Source of the DNA: Methylobacterium sp.
GTDB taxonomy: Bacteria > Pseudomonadota > Alphaproteobacteria > Rhizobiales > Beijerinckiaceae
Reading direction: 5' to 3'
Assembly: GCA_013823325.1 (NCBI GenBank)
Contig: PNLY01000016.1
Coordinates: forward strand, 1-64,000
Length of the DNA stretch: 64,000 nt
Positions 17,221 through 24,759 of this stretch are shown in pieces. The notes beneath the pieces were generated by a model. The model was not told where the DNA came from, did no database searches, and saw only the letters and a program-made list of their open reading frames with translations. Numbering within the stretch: position 1 is the stretch's first letter; each line of letters opens with the position of its first letter. The position numbers were made by a program, and so were the translations under genes.

Positions 17221-17963
17221 CGGGCGACCTCCTCGGGACGACGGGCGACCGGGATCAGCGCGAGCCCGGCCGCCAGGAAGATGGCAGCGAGAACCAGAAT
17301 GGCCGCGTCGTGGCCGGGCCACGCCACGCCCAGGCCCTCGCCGGTCCAGAACACGCCGAAGGCCGAGAGCATGACGCCGACGCCGAACTTCAAGGTGTTC
17401 TCCGGAACCCGCGAGAGCGGCTTGTGGACGGCGAAGCCGAGGACGAGGACGAGCAGGCAGGCCGCGAGCGCTCCCAGCGCCGCCGGCCAGAGCAGTCCGC
17501 GCCCGGCGCCGACCGCGATCACGATGAAGACCACCTCGGCGCCCTCCAGCACCACGGCCTTGAAGGCGACGAGCCCTGCGATCCAGTTCCGGCGCGTGGC
17601 ATCGCGTTGCACCGCGTCGGTCAAGCTCGCCGTTTCCTTGGCGAATGCGAGTTCCTCGTCATGCAAGGCGATGACGCCGGCGGCACGGAGGATCGCCTTG
17701 CGCAGCCAGCGCAGGCCGAAGAGCAGCAGCAGAATGCCGATAACGAGTTGCAGGCTCTGGATGGGAACCTGATTGAGGACCGGCCCCAGCGCCAGCACCA
17801 ATAGACCGAGTACGCCGAGCCCTGCTGCGGTGCCCGTCAGAGCCGGCCGCCAGCCCTGGACCGTGCCGACCGCGAGCACGATGGTGAAGGCCTCGACCAC
17901 CTCGACCAGCGAGGCGAGGAAGGTGGCGGATATCGCAGGTGCGGCGGTCGCCCATGTCATCAT
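17217..17963 (-). CDS. COG4280-like integral membrane protein
   Basis: A 248-residue protein with about 6-7 hydrophobic segments. Two similar acidic-hydrophobic motifs, FLASLVEVVEAFTIVLAVG and VVLEGAEVVFIVIAVG, suggest an internally duplicated transporter, like cation transporters with paired E-x2-E helices (UPF0016/Gdt1, FTR1). The start is ATG 17963, part of an ATGATG pair. It resembles the uncharacterised COG4280 group; substrate unknown. It is followed by the 69-residue membrane protein with a 4-nt overlap. Confidence 0.78.
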   Translation of the reverse strand: MMTWATAAPAISATFLASLVEVVEAFTIVLAVGTVQGWRPALTGTAAGLGVLGLLVLALGPVLNQVPIQSLQLVIGILLLLFGLRWLRKAILRAAGVIALHDEELAFAKETASLTDAVQRDATRRNWIAGLVAFKAVVLEGAEVVFIVIAVGAGRGLLWPAALGALAACLLVLVLGFAVHKPLSRVPENTLKFGVGVMLSAFGVFWTGEGLGVAWPGHDAAILVLAAIFLAAGLALIPVARRPEEVAR

Positions 17964-17988
17964 GGCCGATCCCTTTCGTTGGTTGCAT

Positions 17989-18204
17989 TCAGGACGACGG
18001 CGGAAGCGCAAGATAGAGCGCCGCGACCATGACGGCAGCGAGCAGGAGAACGAGACCCAGATGCTCGACGCTTTCGGTCGAGCCCTCGACCCGGAAGCCG
18101 ATCAGCGCGGAAACCGCGACGATCCCGGCCGCGCCGAGGCGGAGGTCCCGGATGGTCGCTCGCGTGATCGGCGGTCTGTCGTCCGACGTGGACATGCTGG
18201 TCAT
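17989..18204 (-). CDS. Small two-helix membrane protein
   Basis: A 71-residue protein with a polar Thr/Arg-rich N-terminus (ITRATIRDLRLG) and two hydrophobic helices (AAGIVAVSALIGF and GLVLLLAAVMVAALYLAL). It heads the leftward membrane-protein cluster, divergent from chrB. A second in-frame Met at 18195 may be the true start. No family recognised. Confidence 0.65.
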   Translation of the reverse strand: MTSMSTSDDRPPITRATIRDLRLGAAGIVAVSALIGFRVEGSTESVEHLGLVLLLAAVMVAALYLALPPSS

Positions 18205-18291
18205 CTCGGCATCCGGCTGTCACAATGGATTTTGGGTCAGGCGGCAGTGGCTGCTTTGTATTTGTAACCATCGTAACAATCAAGAGGTTCC

Positions 18292-18855
18292 ATGTCTGCA
18301 TTGGAATGGTTGCTGCTGACCTACAAGGTTCCGGCCGAGCCCGCCCGCAAGCGTGTCTCGATCTGGCGCAAGCTCAAGGGCATGGGCGCGGTCTATCTGC
18401 AGGGCGGGGTCTGCGTGCTGCCCAAGACCGACGACCATCTGCGCCGACTGAAGGTCGTCGAGAACGAGATCGCCGAGGCGGAGGGCGAGGCGCTGCTGCT
18501 GGCGACGGTCGGGCTCGACCAGAAGCAGCAGGAGAAGATCATCGCGCGCTTCAACGCCGACCGCGACGACGAGTACAAGGAGTTTATCGAGAAGTGCATC
18601 GCCTTCGAGGACGAGATCGCCGAGGAGACGCGCGTCCAGCACTTCACCTTCGCCGAGCTGGAGGAGAACGAGCAGGAGCTGACCAAGTTCAAGACCTGGA
18701 TCGCCAAGATCCAAAAGCTCGATTTCTACACGGCGCAGCGCGCCAAGGAGGCCTCGGAGCGCCTGACCCGGTCGGAGGAGATCCTCGACGCCTACGCCCA
18801 CAACGTCTTCGCGGCGCAGGAGGAGAACAAACCGGCGGACGCGTCGAAACGCTAG
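18292..18855 (+). CDS. chrB: ChrB N-terminal-domain protein (chromate resistance regulator)
   Basis: A 187-residue protein. The opening WLLLTYKVPAEPARKRVSIWRKLKGMGAVYLQGGVCVLP is the conserved ChrB N-terminal block, followed by a long Glu/Lys-rich helical part (~60-180). The C-terminal ChrB domain of full-length (~310-residue) proteins is absent, and no chrA chromate pump is nearby. ChrB senses chromate and controls chr operons. Here it may regulate the divergent membrane-protein genes. The upstream region (18,205-18,291) holds direct repeats of GTAAC 9 bp apart. Confidence 0.85.
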   Translation: MSALEWLLLTYKVPAEPARKRVSIWRKLKGMGAVYLQGGVCVLPKTDDHLRRLKVVENEIAEAEGEALLLATVGLDQKQQEKIIARFNADRDDEYKEFIEKCIAFEDEIAEETRVQHFTFAELEENEQELTKFKTWIAKIQKLDFYTAQRAKEASERLTRSEEILDAYAHNVFAAQEENKPADASKR

Positions 18856-19064
18856 AAGAACCGGGCGGTCAATTCCTGGAGCTTGGCCGTCTCGGTGCGG
18901 AAGGATCGGTGCTCGTGCTGTCCGGTCTCCGGATGCCGCCGACGCCAAATCTCTTCGAGCCAGAACGCGCCGTGGTCGTCGATGGGGAACACCGGGCGCC
19001 ATGCGTACCAGGCGCTCCAGAGCGTCTCGCTTATGGGTATGTACCGAACATTGCGCATGACCAT
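18852..19064 (-). CDS. Small conserved-looking protein downstream of crcB
   Basis: A 70-residue hydrophilic, aromatic-rich protein (RYIPISETLWSAWYAWRPVFPIDDHGAFWLEEIWRRR). The ATG at 19064 overlaps the crcB stop by one base, so it belongs to the riboswitch-controlled transcript. Tail-to-tail with chrB (4-nt overlap). The core resembles short uncharacterised proteins found in alphaproteobacteria; no function can be stated. Confidence 0.75.
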   Translation of the reverse strand: MVMRNVRYIPISETLWSAWYAWRPVFPIDDHGAFWLEEIWRRRHPETGQHEHRSFRTETAKLQELTARFF

Positions 19065-19495
19065 CACCCTTCCTCCTCGATGGCGGCTTGCGCGATAGGC
19101 ACCGCATGGTCGGTGAACTGGGCCGCGACGATATGGCCCAAGGCGACGGCGCCGACGCAGAGGAGCACGGACAGCGCGATGTTTATCGACGCCCTGATCG
19201 TCGCGCCGGCTCGCAGCAGGTCGAGCGTCTGCAGGCTGAAGGACGAGAACGTCGTATAGCCGCCGCACAGGCCGATCATGACGAAAAGCCGGACGTTCTC
19301 CGAGACCAGGAAGCGACCGCTCGCCAATGTCAAGGTGCCGAACAAGCCGATGACGAAGGAGCCCGTCACGTTGATGAGGATCGTGCCCCAAGGCAGATCC
19401 CGGCTGATCGGGAGGGCCCAGACGGAGATGAGGTATCGTCCCAGCGTCCCGATCGCGCCGCCGATCATGACGATGACGCAGGTGGAAAAGGTCAT
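19064..19495 (-). CDS. crcB: Fluoride channel CrcB/Fluc
   Basis: A 143-residue, four-helix membrane protein. Family motifs GGAIGTLGRYLIS, GTILINVTGSFVIGLFG and GLCGGYTTFSSFSLQ are all present. It forms a dual-topology dimer that lets F- leave the cell. ATG 19495 is preferred over TTG 19501 because of the GAAGGGGC ribosome site. It lies directly downstream of a fluoride riboswitch and terminator on the same strand. Confidence 0.96.
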   Translation of the reverse strand: MTFSTCVIVMIGGAIGTLGRYLISVWALPISRDLPWGTILINVTGSFVIGLFGTLTLASGRFLVSENVRLFVMIGLCGGYTTFSSFSLQTLDLLRAGATIRASINIALSVLLCVGAVALGHIVAAQFTDHAVPIAQAAIEEEG

Positions 19496-19525
19496 GCCCA
19501 AGCCCCTTCGAATGAAGCGGGCATG

Positions 19526-19547
19526 AAAAACCCGCCGGCGCGGCGGG
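19526..19547 (-). terminator. Intrinsic terminator of the crcB leader
   Basis: On the minus strand a 7-bp stem (CCCGCCG, loop CGC, CGGCGGG) is followed by TTTTT, 31 nt before the crcB ATG. Its place between aptamer and gene makes it the expression platform of the fluoride switch. Confidence 0.85.
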
Positions 19548-19583
19548 TTGCATTTGGACGCAATCCTACCGCTGGTTAAGCGC

Positions 19584-19632
19584 GGTAGGAGTCATCAGCC
19601 CTCGCAGGCGGTTTCGGGGGAACTCCATCCCC
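19584..19632 (-). promoter_or_regulatory. Fluoride riboswitch (crcB motif)
   Basis: Minus-strand RNA reads GGGGATGGAGTTCCCCC, then AAACCGCC, then GCTGATGACTCCTACC, which matches the conserved core of crcB-motif aptamers (GG-N-GATGG-N2-TTC-N-CC ... GCTGATGA ... CCTAC). Its 3' strand CCTACCGC can instead pair with GCGGTAGG at 19,565-19,572. This gives a competing hairpin between aptamer and terminator, so fluoride binding could favour read-through into crcB. Confidence 0.93.
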
Positions 19633-19820
19633 ATCGCCTTCAAGCTACCAAGTTGAATTCGCGTTGCCAAGCCGGAGCTCGCGGTCAAAGTCCTTGGTCG
19701 ACGAGGAGAGGCGACGACCTTCGAAAGCGGGAGGTGCTGGCGATTTCCGATCTATCCCCCAGCGATGTGGGGAGTGCTACCATAAAGAGGCGCTCTTGCT
19801 GCGGCACAGCGTGGAGCGAG

Positions 19821-20207
19821 CTATAACCCCTTCTTGCCGTCCACGCCGAATTGTTTGAGGAAGGCCGTCAGATCCTTAACTTCTTGCTCGTTCTTGATCC
19901 CGGCGAAGACCATCTTGGTGCCCGGGATCTTGGCCTTGGGATCTTTGATGTAATCCCCGAAGACGGCCTCATCCCAGGTGATGCCGGAGTTCTTGTTGGC
20001 GGCCGAGTAGCTGTATCCCTCTACCGCGCCGGAGTGCCGCCCGATCAGGCCGTTGAGCTGCGGCCCGACGCCGTTCTTAGCGGTCTCGCCAACCTGATGG
20101 CACGCTCGGCACTTGTTCCAGGATCTCTCGCCGGCTGCGATGTCCTGCGCGATGGCGCCGGTAGCTGATAGGGCGACGAAGGCAACCGTAGGCCAGACGG
20201 ATTTCAT
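19821..20207 (-). CDS. Class I c-type cytochrome, arsenite oxidase electron acceptor
   Basis: A 128-residue periplasmic protein with a Sec signal (cleavage after ATGAIA), the haem motif CRACH and a GTKMVFAGI methionine ligand, typical of mitochondrial-type cytochrome c. It is the last gene of aioB-aioA-moeA-cytC, the usual arrangement in arsenite-oxidising Rhizobium relatives, and probably takes electrons from AioBA to the respiratory chain. 29 nt separate it from moeA. The 3' flank up to the riboswitch (19,633-19,820) shows no gene. Confidence 0.93.
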   Translation of the reverse strand: MKSVWPTVAFVALSATGAIAQDIAAGERSWNKCRACHQVGETAKNGVGPQLNGLIGRHSGAVEGYSYSAANKNSGITWDEAVFGDYIKDPKAKIPGTKMVFAGIKNEQEVKDLTAFLKQFGVDGKKGL

Positions 20208-20236
20208 GTCCTCAATGCTCCTGATGGGGTTCTGGA

Positions 20237-21496
20237 TCAGACGACGAAGCCGTCGCGGAAGGGGTGGAAAAGCACCGTGTCTCCTGGCAGGACGCCAGCG
20301 TTCTCCGCGGCGATCTCGGCCAGGCCATCGGCTTGGACGAGCGGTCTCAACCGAGCCGACCCTCCTCGCCCGAGGATCTCGACGCCCCCATCTTCCAATA
20401 GGCGGGCCGGCACGAACTCGGCGCGGCCGGGACGCCTGTCGAAACGAGAGCGACTGATCATCGGGCAGCCGATGCGAAGTCGCGGAGGCCGGCCTTCGAG
20501 CGTGCTCACCATGGCGTGGCCAAGGATGAGCCAGGAGACCAAGCTCGATACGGGGTTCCCTGGAAGGCCCAGATAGGCCGCTGCGCCGATCGAGCCAACG
20601 ACGGCCGGTTTGCCTGGCTTCAGCGCGATCCTGAGCGGCTCTCCTTGCCCCCCTGCCCTCTGGAGGGCGGTCAGGGCATGATCCTCTTCGCCCACCGAAG
20701 CGCCACCGCTGGTAATGACAAGGTCAGCACACTCGGCGAGTTCGCGCATGCGGGTGGAAAGGCGGCCCTCATCGTCCGGCACCCAGCCGCCGTCGATCGC
20801 GATCAGGCCAGCCTGCGCAATGAGGGCGAGCAACATCGGCCTGTTGGAATCGTAGATCGCGGCGGCCTCCAGGCCGGTGCCGGGTTGTCGCAGTTCATCG
20901 CCTGTGGAGATCACGGCGACCCGAGCACGGACGCGCGCATCGACGCGCTCGATTCCCTGTGCCGCAAGCAGCGCGATGTGACGGGCGTCGAGCCGTTCAC
21001 CGGCGCCGAGGAGCGGCTCGAGTGGCTCGATGTCCTCGCCGCGATATCGCACGTTGTCGCCCGCCCTGATCGGCCGGCCAAGGATGATGGCGTTTCCCTC
21101 GCGCTCAACATGTTCCTGCATGACGACGGCGTCGGCCCCGTCGGGCAGCGGAGCGCCCGTGAAGAGGCGAGATGCCTTGCCCTCTAAAACCCTCTTCCCG
21201 ACCGAGCCTGCGGCGATCCGGTCGATGACATCGATGCGCGAACCGGGGGGTAGGCCATCGCCGGCGGCGAGGGCGTACCCGTCCATGGCGGACTGAGTGA
21301 AGGGTGGCATGGCCACCCTGGCCGCGACGGCCGCCGCGAGGGTGCGCCCCATGGCATCGAAGATCGGCACCGTCTCCGCCCCTCGCAAGGGCGCGGCGTA
21401 TCGCGCGGCGCTAGCGCAGGCTTCCAGAACCGACAGGAGGTCTTTCCGAGGCTCCCGCAGAGCGTCGAGGGCCTGCGGGGTGATCGCGATCGTCAT
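20237..21496 (-). CDS. moeA: Molybdopterin molybdenumtransferase MoeA
   Basis: A 419-residue MoeA. It shows the N-terminal MPPFTQSAMDGYAL block, RLFTGAPLPDGADAVVMQE, the central VISTGDEL and VITSGGASVGEEDH substrate-binding motifs, and PGNPVSSLVSWLILGHAM. It inserts Mo into molybdopterin-AMP. Its place next to aioA indicates a dedicated copy supplying the Mo cofactor of arsenite oxidase. A strong stem-loop separates it from aioA. Confidence 0.96.
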   Translation of the reverse strand: MTIAITPQALDALREPRKDLLSVLEACASAARYAAPLRGAETVPIFDAMGRTLAAAVAARVAMPPFTQSAMDGYALAAGDGLPPGSRIDVIDRIAAGSVGKRVLEGKASRLFTGAPLPDGADAVVMQEHVEREGNAIILGRPIRAGDNVRYRGEDIEPLEPLLGAGERLDARHIALLAAQGIERVDARVRARVAVISTGDELRQPGTGLEAAAIYDSNRPMLLALIAQAGLIAIDGGWVPDDEGRLSTRMRELAECADLVITSGGASVGEEDHALTALQRAGGQGEPLRIALKPGKPAVVGSIGAAAYLGLPGNPVSSLVSWLILGHAMVSTLEGRPPRLRIGCPMISRSRFDRRPGRAEFVPARLLEDGGVEILGRGGSARLRPLVQADGLAEIAAENAGVLPGDTVLFHPFRDGFVV

Positions 21497-21533
21497 GAAT
21501 GGGACCCGACAGGCGAGGGCTGGAGCATAAGGG

Positions 21534-21563
21534 ATAGGGCCGCTCGCGAACGAGCGGCCCTAT
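21534..21563. promoter_or_regulatory. Strong perfect stem-loop between aioA and moeA
   Basis: Two 13-nt arms (ATAGGGCCGCTCG / CGAGCGGCCCTAT) enclose a CGAA tetraloop, starting 11 bp after the aioA stop. No T-run follows on the minus strand, so it is not a standard terminator. It could protect the aioBA mRNA 3' end or partly terminate transcription, setting a lower level for moeA and cytC. Confidence 0.7.
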
Positions 21564-21574
21564 TGGCGCGTCGA

Positions 21575-24037
21575 TCAGACCGCGTACTCTTGGCTCTTGA
21601 AGGACAAGTGCCTGGTTCCCTCCGGGGCGTTGGCGATCTTCCGGATGTTGCCCCAGGTCTGCTTGTAGTTCGGGATGACGAACTCGTTGACGCCGGCCGA
21701 GACGACGTTCCCTTGGACGCCTGTCGGAAAGGCGAAGAGCATAAAGGCCTGCTTCCGCTTCGCCGAGGGGGTGGGATAGGCCATCGCCTGCGTCGAGCCA
21801 TTGTCGTTGAAGACCTCGACCAGATCGCCGTCCTTCAGGCCAAGCTCCGTCATGTCGGCGGGGTTCAGTTCGACGAAGGGGTAGGGTTGGCGGGCCATGA
21901 CGAAGTCATCCTGCTGGTCGAGATAGGCGCTCTGCCAGACGAGGTTCGCGCGCCCATTGTTGATCAGGAATGCGAACTTGTCCTTCTCGGCCTGCTTGCC
22001 GGCGGCCTGGAGACCGCGCCACTGCGTCTCCATGAAGGTCGCCTTGCCGTCCTTGCCGGCGAACTTGCCATCGGCGAAGAGGCGCTTGGTGCCGACGATC
22101 TTGCCGTCGGCGAAGCCTGTGGCAGGCTCCTGGAAGCCGTTGGTGCCCATCGCCTTCAGCCTCGCATAGGTGACGTGCTCCCCACCCTTCTCGTGCTTGG
22201 CGTAGCCGTCCATGAAGGCGTCTTCCTCGGTCTTCCAGTCGAAGCCTTTGAAGTTGTCGGCGACTTGCGCCATCCCCATCTCGCGGTAGACGCGTTCCAT
22301 GTGGTTGGCGATGCGCGCCGCGATCAGGCAGTCCGGCATCGCGCGGCCGGGCGGGTCCATGTAGCGCTCGACGAGGCGCATGCGCCTCTCCCCGTTCATC
22401 GAGGTCAGGTTCATTTCACCCGAAGTGGCGGCGGGCAACCAGACATGGGCTGCCTGCCCGATCTGGGTCGGCACGATATCGACGTCGACCGAGAACAACC
22501 CGCCCTTCTTGATGGCGTCGACGATCGCCGTGACGAGCGCGGCGCGGTCGCCGAAGGGCACCGAGTCCATGGCTTCCTTCACCATGTCGGTGCGCTTCTT
22601 GTAGTTGCGCTTGAACTGATGGGCATTGAGCGTGGTCTTGTAGTGGTCGCAGGCCCAGACGTGGTGGACGCCGCCCTTGCCCTCGAGAAGGAGTTTGTCG
22701 ACATAGGCGGCCGGACGACCGACATGGGCGTCGGAGGGCCGCGAGTAGCCTTCCTGATGGCCGCCGAGGCGTACGCAGCCCCCGCCCGGCCGGCCGATGT
22801 TGCCGGTGGCGAGCGCGACGTTCACGAGAGCGCCGTTTGTGCGGTAGTTGTCGTTGCCCCAGATGAGGCCCTTCTCATAGGCGAACATCGTACGGCGGCG
22901 GGCATTCCCCTCCTTCGGCATCGCGATCCATTCGGCAGACTGTCGGATCTGGTCGACCGTCAGTCCGGTCAGGGTTGCCGCCTGTTGGAGCGTGGTCTTG
23001 TTGGCGGCGACCATCTTGTCGAAGCCGTTCGTGGAAGCCGCGATCAGCGCCTTGTCCGTCCACCCTTTCTCCGCGATGTAGGTCATCCAGGCGTTGAAGA
23101 GGGCGAGGTCCGTGCCCGAGTTGATGGCGAGGTGCATCACGTTGTCCTTGCCCGCCTCGGTCTCGCAGGCATTGACCGTGACGGTGCGGCGCGGGTCGAC
23201 GATGATGATCCGGCCGGCAGCGTGGGGCTCGTTCGGCAGTTCGGCCTTCTTCTTGTCGATGGAGGTGCCGCGCAGATTAGGCACCCAGTGGTTGAGGAAG
23301 TAGTTGGTCTGGGTCTCCAGCGAGTTCGCGCCGACCATCACGATCGTGTCCGCGAGCTGGGCGTCCTCGTAGCAGTTGTTGAGCTCGCCGATGCCCATGT
23401 CGCGGGTGGCGTGGACCTCGGAGTTGTAGGCAGGCCGGTTGTGGATCCGGATGTTCTTCACCTTCATGGCGCCGAAGTAGAGCTTCCCGGTACCCCAGGT
23501 GTTCTCGTAGCCACCGCCGGCTCCGCCATGGTCGAAGGCCGACACGAAGAGACCGTCCTCGCCCTGGTCCTTGACGACTTGACAGGTGACGCGGGCGACG
23601 AGGTCGAGTGCGTCATCCCATGAGGTCGGCGACATCGCGCCGTAGCGCCAGACCATGGGGTCGGTCAGGCGCTGGGCCTGCGTCGAGCGTGCCTCGGAGA
23701 AGGAGGTTTCGGCCATGCGGGCGCCACGAACTGAACCCAGACCGGAATTCACCGAGCAGCCCTTGTCGGGCATGATCACGAGGTGGACGTCCTTACCGCC
23801 CTGTTTGACGATGTTGTACATCGAAGGCGAGTACCAGGCGGCGCTGTCGGCGCCCTCCTGCTTCGACAGGTCGGCCTTAAACTTGTTCTGGCTCGGGTCG
23901 GTGCCACCCTGCTTGTTGATGTCCCAGGTGTAGGCCTTGTAGCCGCAGCCGACGATGCAGAAGTGGCAGGTGACGTTGTGCTCCTTGGCGTCCGCTGGGA
24001 CGATCGGGAGGCGGTCGATCTGGCGCTTGTAGGTCAT
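21575..24037 (-). CDS. aioA: Arsenite oxidase large (molybdopterin) subunit
   Basis: An 820-residue DMSO-reductase-family protein, the usual AioA length. The N-terminal NVTCHFCIVGCGYKAY gives Cys24, Cys27 and Cys31 for the 3Fe-4S cluster; the fourth ligand position is absent, as in AioA. The blocks CSVNSGLGSVRGARMAE and RPGGGCVRLGGHQEGYSRPS are diagnostic. It oxidises As(III) to As(V) at a bis-MGD Mo centre in the periplasm and has no signal of its own, being co-exported with AioB. It starts 14 nt after aioB. Confidence 0.98.
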   Translation of the reverse strand: MTYKRQIDRLPIVPADAKEHNVTCHFCIVGCGYKAYTWDINKQGGTDPSQNKFKADLSKQEGADSAAWYSPSMYNIVKQGGKDVHLVIMPDKGCSVNSGLGSVRGARMAETSFSEARSTQAQRLTDPMVWRYGAMSPTSWDDALDLVARVTCQVVKDQGEDGLFVSAFDHGGAGGGYENTWGTGKLYFGAMKVKNIRIHNRPAYNSEVHATRDMGIGELNNCYEDAQLADTIVMVGANSLETQTNYFLNHWVPNLRGTSIDKKKAELPNEPHAAGRIIIVDPRRTVTVNACETEAGKDNVMHLAINSGTDLALFNAWMTYIAEKGWTDKALIAASTNGFDKMVAANKTTLQQAATLTGLTVDQIRQSAEWIAMPKEGNARRRTMFAYEKGLIWGNDNYRTNGALVNVALATGNIGRPGGGCVRLGGHQEGYSRPSDAHVGRPAAYVDKLLLEGKGGVHHVWACDHYKTTLNAHQFKRNYKKRTDMVKEAMDSVPFGDRAALVTAIVDAIKKGGLFSVDVDIVPTQIGQAAHVWLPAATSGEMNLTSMNGERRMRLVERYMDPPGRAMPDCLIAARIANHMERVYREMGMAQVADNFKGFDWKTEEDAFMDGYAKHEKGGEHVTYARLKAMGTNGFQEPATGFADGKIVGTKRLFADGKFAGKDGKATFMETQWRGLQAAGKQAEKDKFAFLINNGRANLVWQSAYLDQQDDFVMARQPYPFVELNPADMTELGLKDGDLVEVFNDNGSTQAMAYPTPSAKRKQAFMLFAFPTGVQGNVVSAGVNEFVIPNYKQTWGNIRKIANAPEGTRHLSFKSQEYAV

Positions 24038-24051
24038 GGTCGATCCTCCGC

Positions 24052-24573
24052 TCAGAGCACGTTGGACAGGCGGCCGTAGAGGAGCTCGTCGAGCCCCTCC
24101 GCCACGATGTCGCCGTTGGCTTCGACGCGAAGCGCGTATTGCGGGAGGTTCTGGGTCGCCTGGCCCCAGATCTGCTGCCCACCCGCCTCGCAGTCGAAGC
24201 GCGAGTAGTGGCCGGGGCAGTTCAGCGTCTTGTCACCTGCGTTGAAGGCCAAGGGGTAGCCCTTGTGTGGGCAAAGTGTCGCGAAGCCCACGATGTCACC
24301 ATCCGGGCCGACGCCACCGGGAACGCGTTTGCCGAGCTTGATCAAGACGCCCGGCGCATCCGCGTCGGGGTAAGAGACGTCCTTGGGCTCGTTGATCTTC
24401 AGCTCCGAGACGGTCCCGAGGTGGTTGACCGGATAATCGACGCGTGCGGACGCAGGCTTGGCCTGAGCCGTTGCCGGGACCATCGTGGTCGCCGCGGCAC
24501 CCGCTGCGGCGATGCCGGCTCCCGACAGGAACCGGCGTCGGCCGATATCGACCATCAAATCGCACTTCTTCAT
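24052..24573 (-). CDS. aioB: Arsenite oxidase Rieske subunit
   Basis: A 173-residue Rieske protein with a Tat signal (GRRRFLSGAGIAAAG, residues 11-25) that exports the AioBA complex. Cluster ligands are in CPHKGYP (Cys101, His103) and CPGHYSRFD (Cys119, His122). The extra disulfide cysteines of classical Rieske proteins are replaced by Tyr and Gly, a trait reported for the Rhizobium NT-26 enzyme and thought to affect redox potential. ATG 24573 follows GGAGGAGCTCC; the longer frame to 24723 would read through the promoter. Confidence 0.97.
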   Translation of the reverse strand: MKKCDLMVDIGRRRFLSGAGIAAAGAAATTMVPATAQAKPASARVDYPVNHLGTVSELKINEPKDVSYPDADAPGVLIKLGKRVPGGVGPDGDIVGFATLCPHKGYPLAFNAGDKTLNCPGHYSRFDCEAGGQQIWGQATQNLPQYALRVEANGDIVAEGLDELLYGRLSNVL

Positions 24574-24617
24574 CGGAGCTCCTCCAGACCTGCTTCTTGC
24601 GAGCGGGTCAGAGGCAG

Positions 24618-24636
24618 TTGCAGGCCCTGTGCCGAA
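24618..24636 (-). promoter_or_regulatory. Sigma-54 (-24/-12) promoter of aioBA
   Basis: On the minus strand TTCGGCACAGGGCCTGCAA contains GG-N10-GC with the conserved GGCAC and TGCA elements. It lies 45 nt upstream of the aioB ATG, which suits a start site near 24,608. AioR, encoded nearby, is a sigma-54 activator with a GAFTGA loop. Upstream, CCGAAC and GTTCGG repeats (about 24,690-24,735) are possible activator sites. Confidence 0.88.
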
Positions 24637-24759
24637 CGGAGACCGCAAGGATAGTCTAGTAAATTCAATCACATGGTGACGGTAACCCACGTGAACGTGT
24701 TTGGAACTCCGAACATGCTGCAACCGCGAAAGTTCGGGAATCCGGTCACTTGGCGCGCG

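Noticed and set aside
21563..23623. A 686-codon open frame on the strand opposite aioA
   Set aside because: It is a mirror of high-GC third codon positions over a certain gene; its translation is Val/Asp/Gly/His-rich without motifs.
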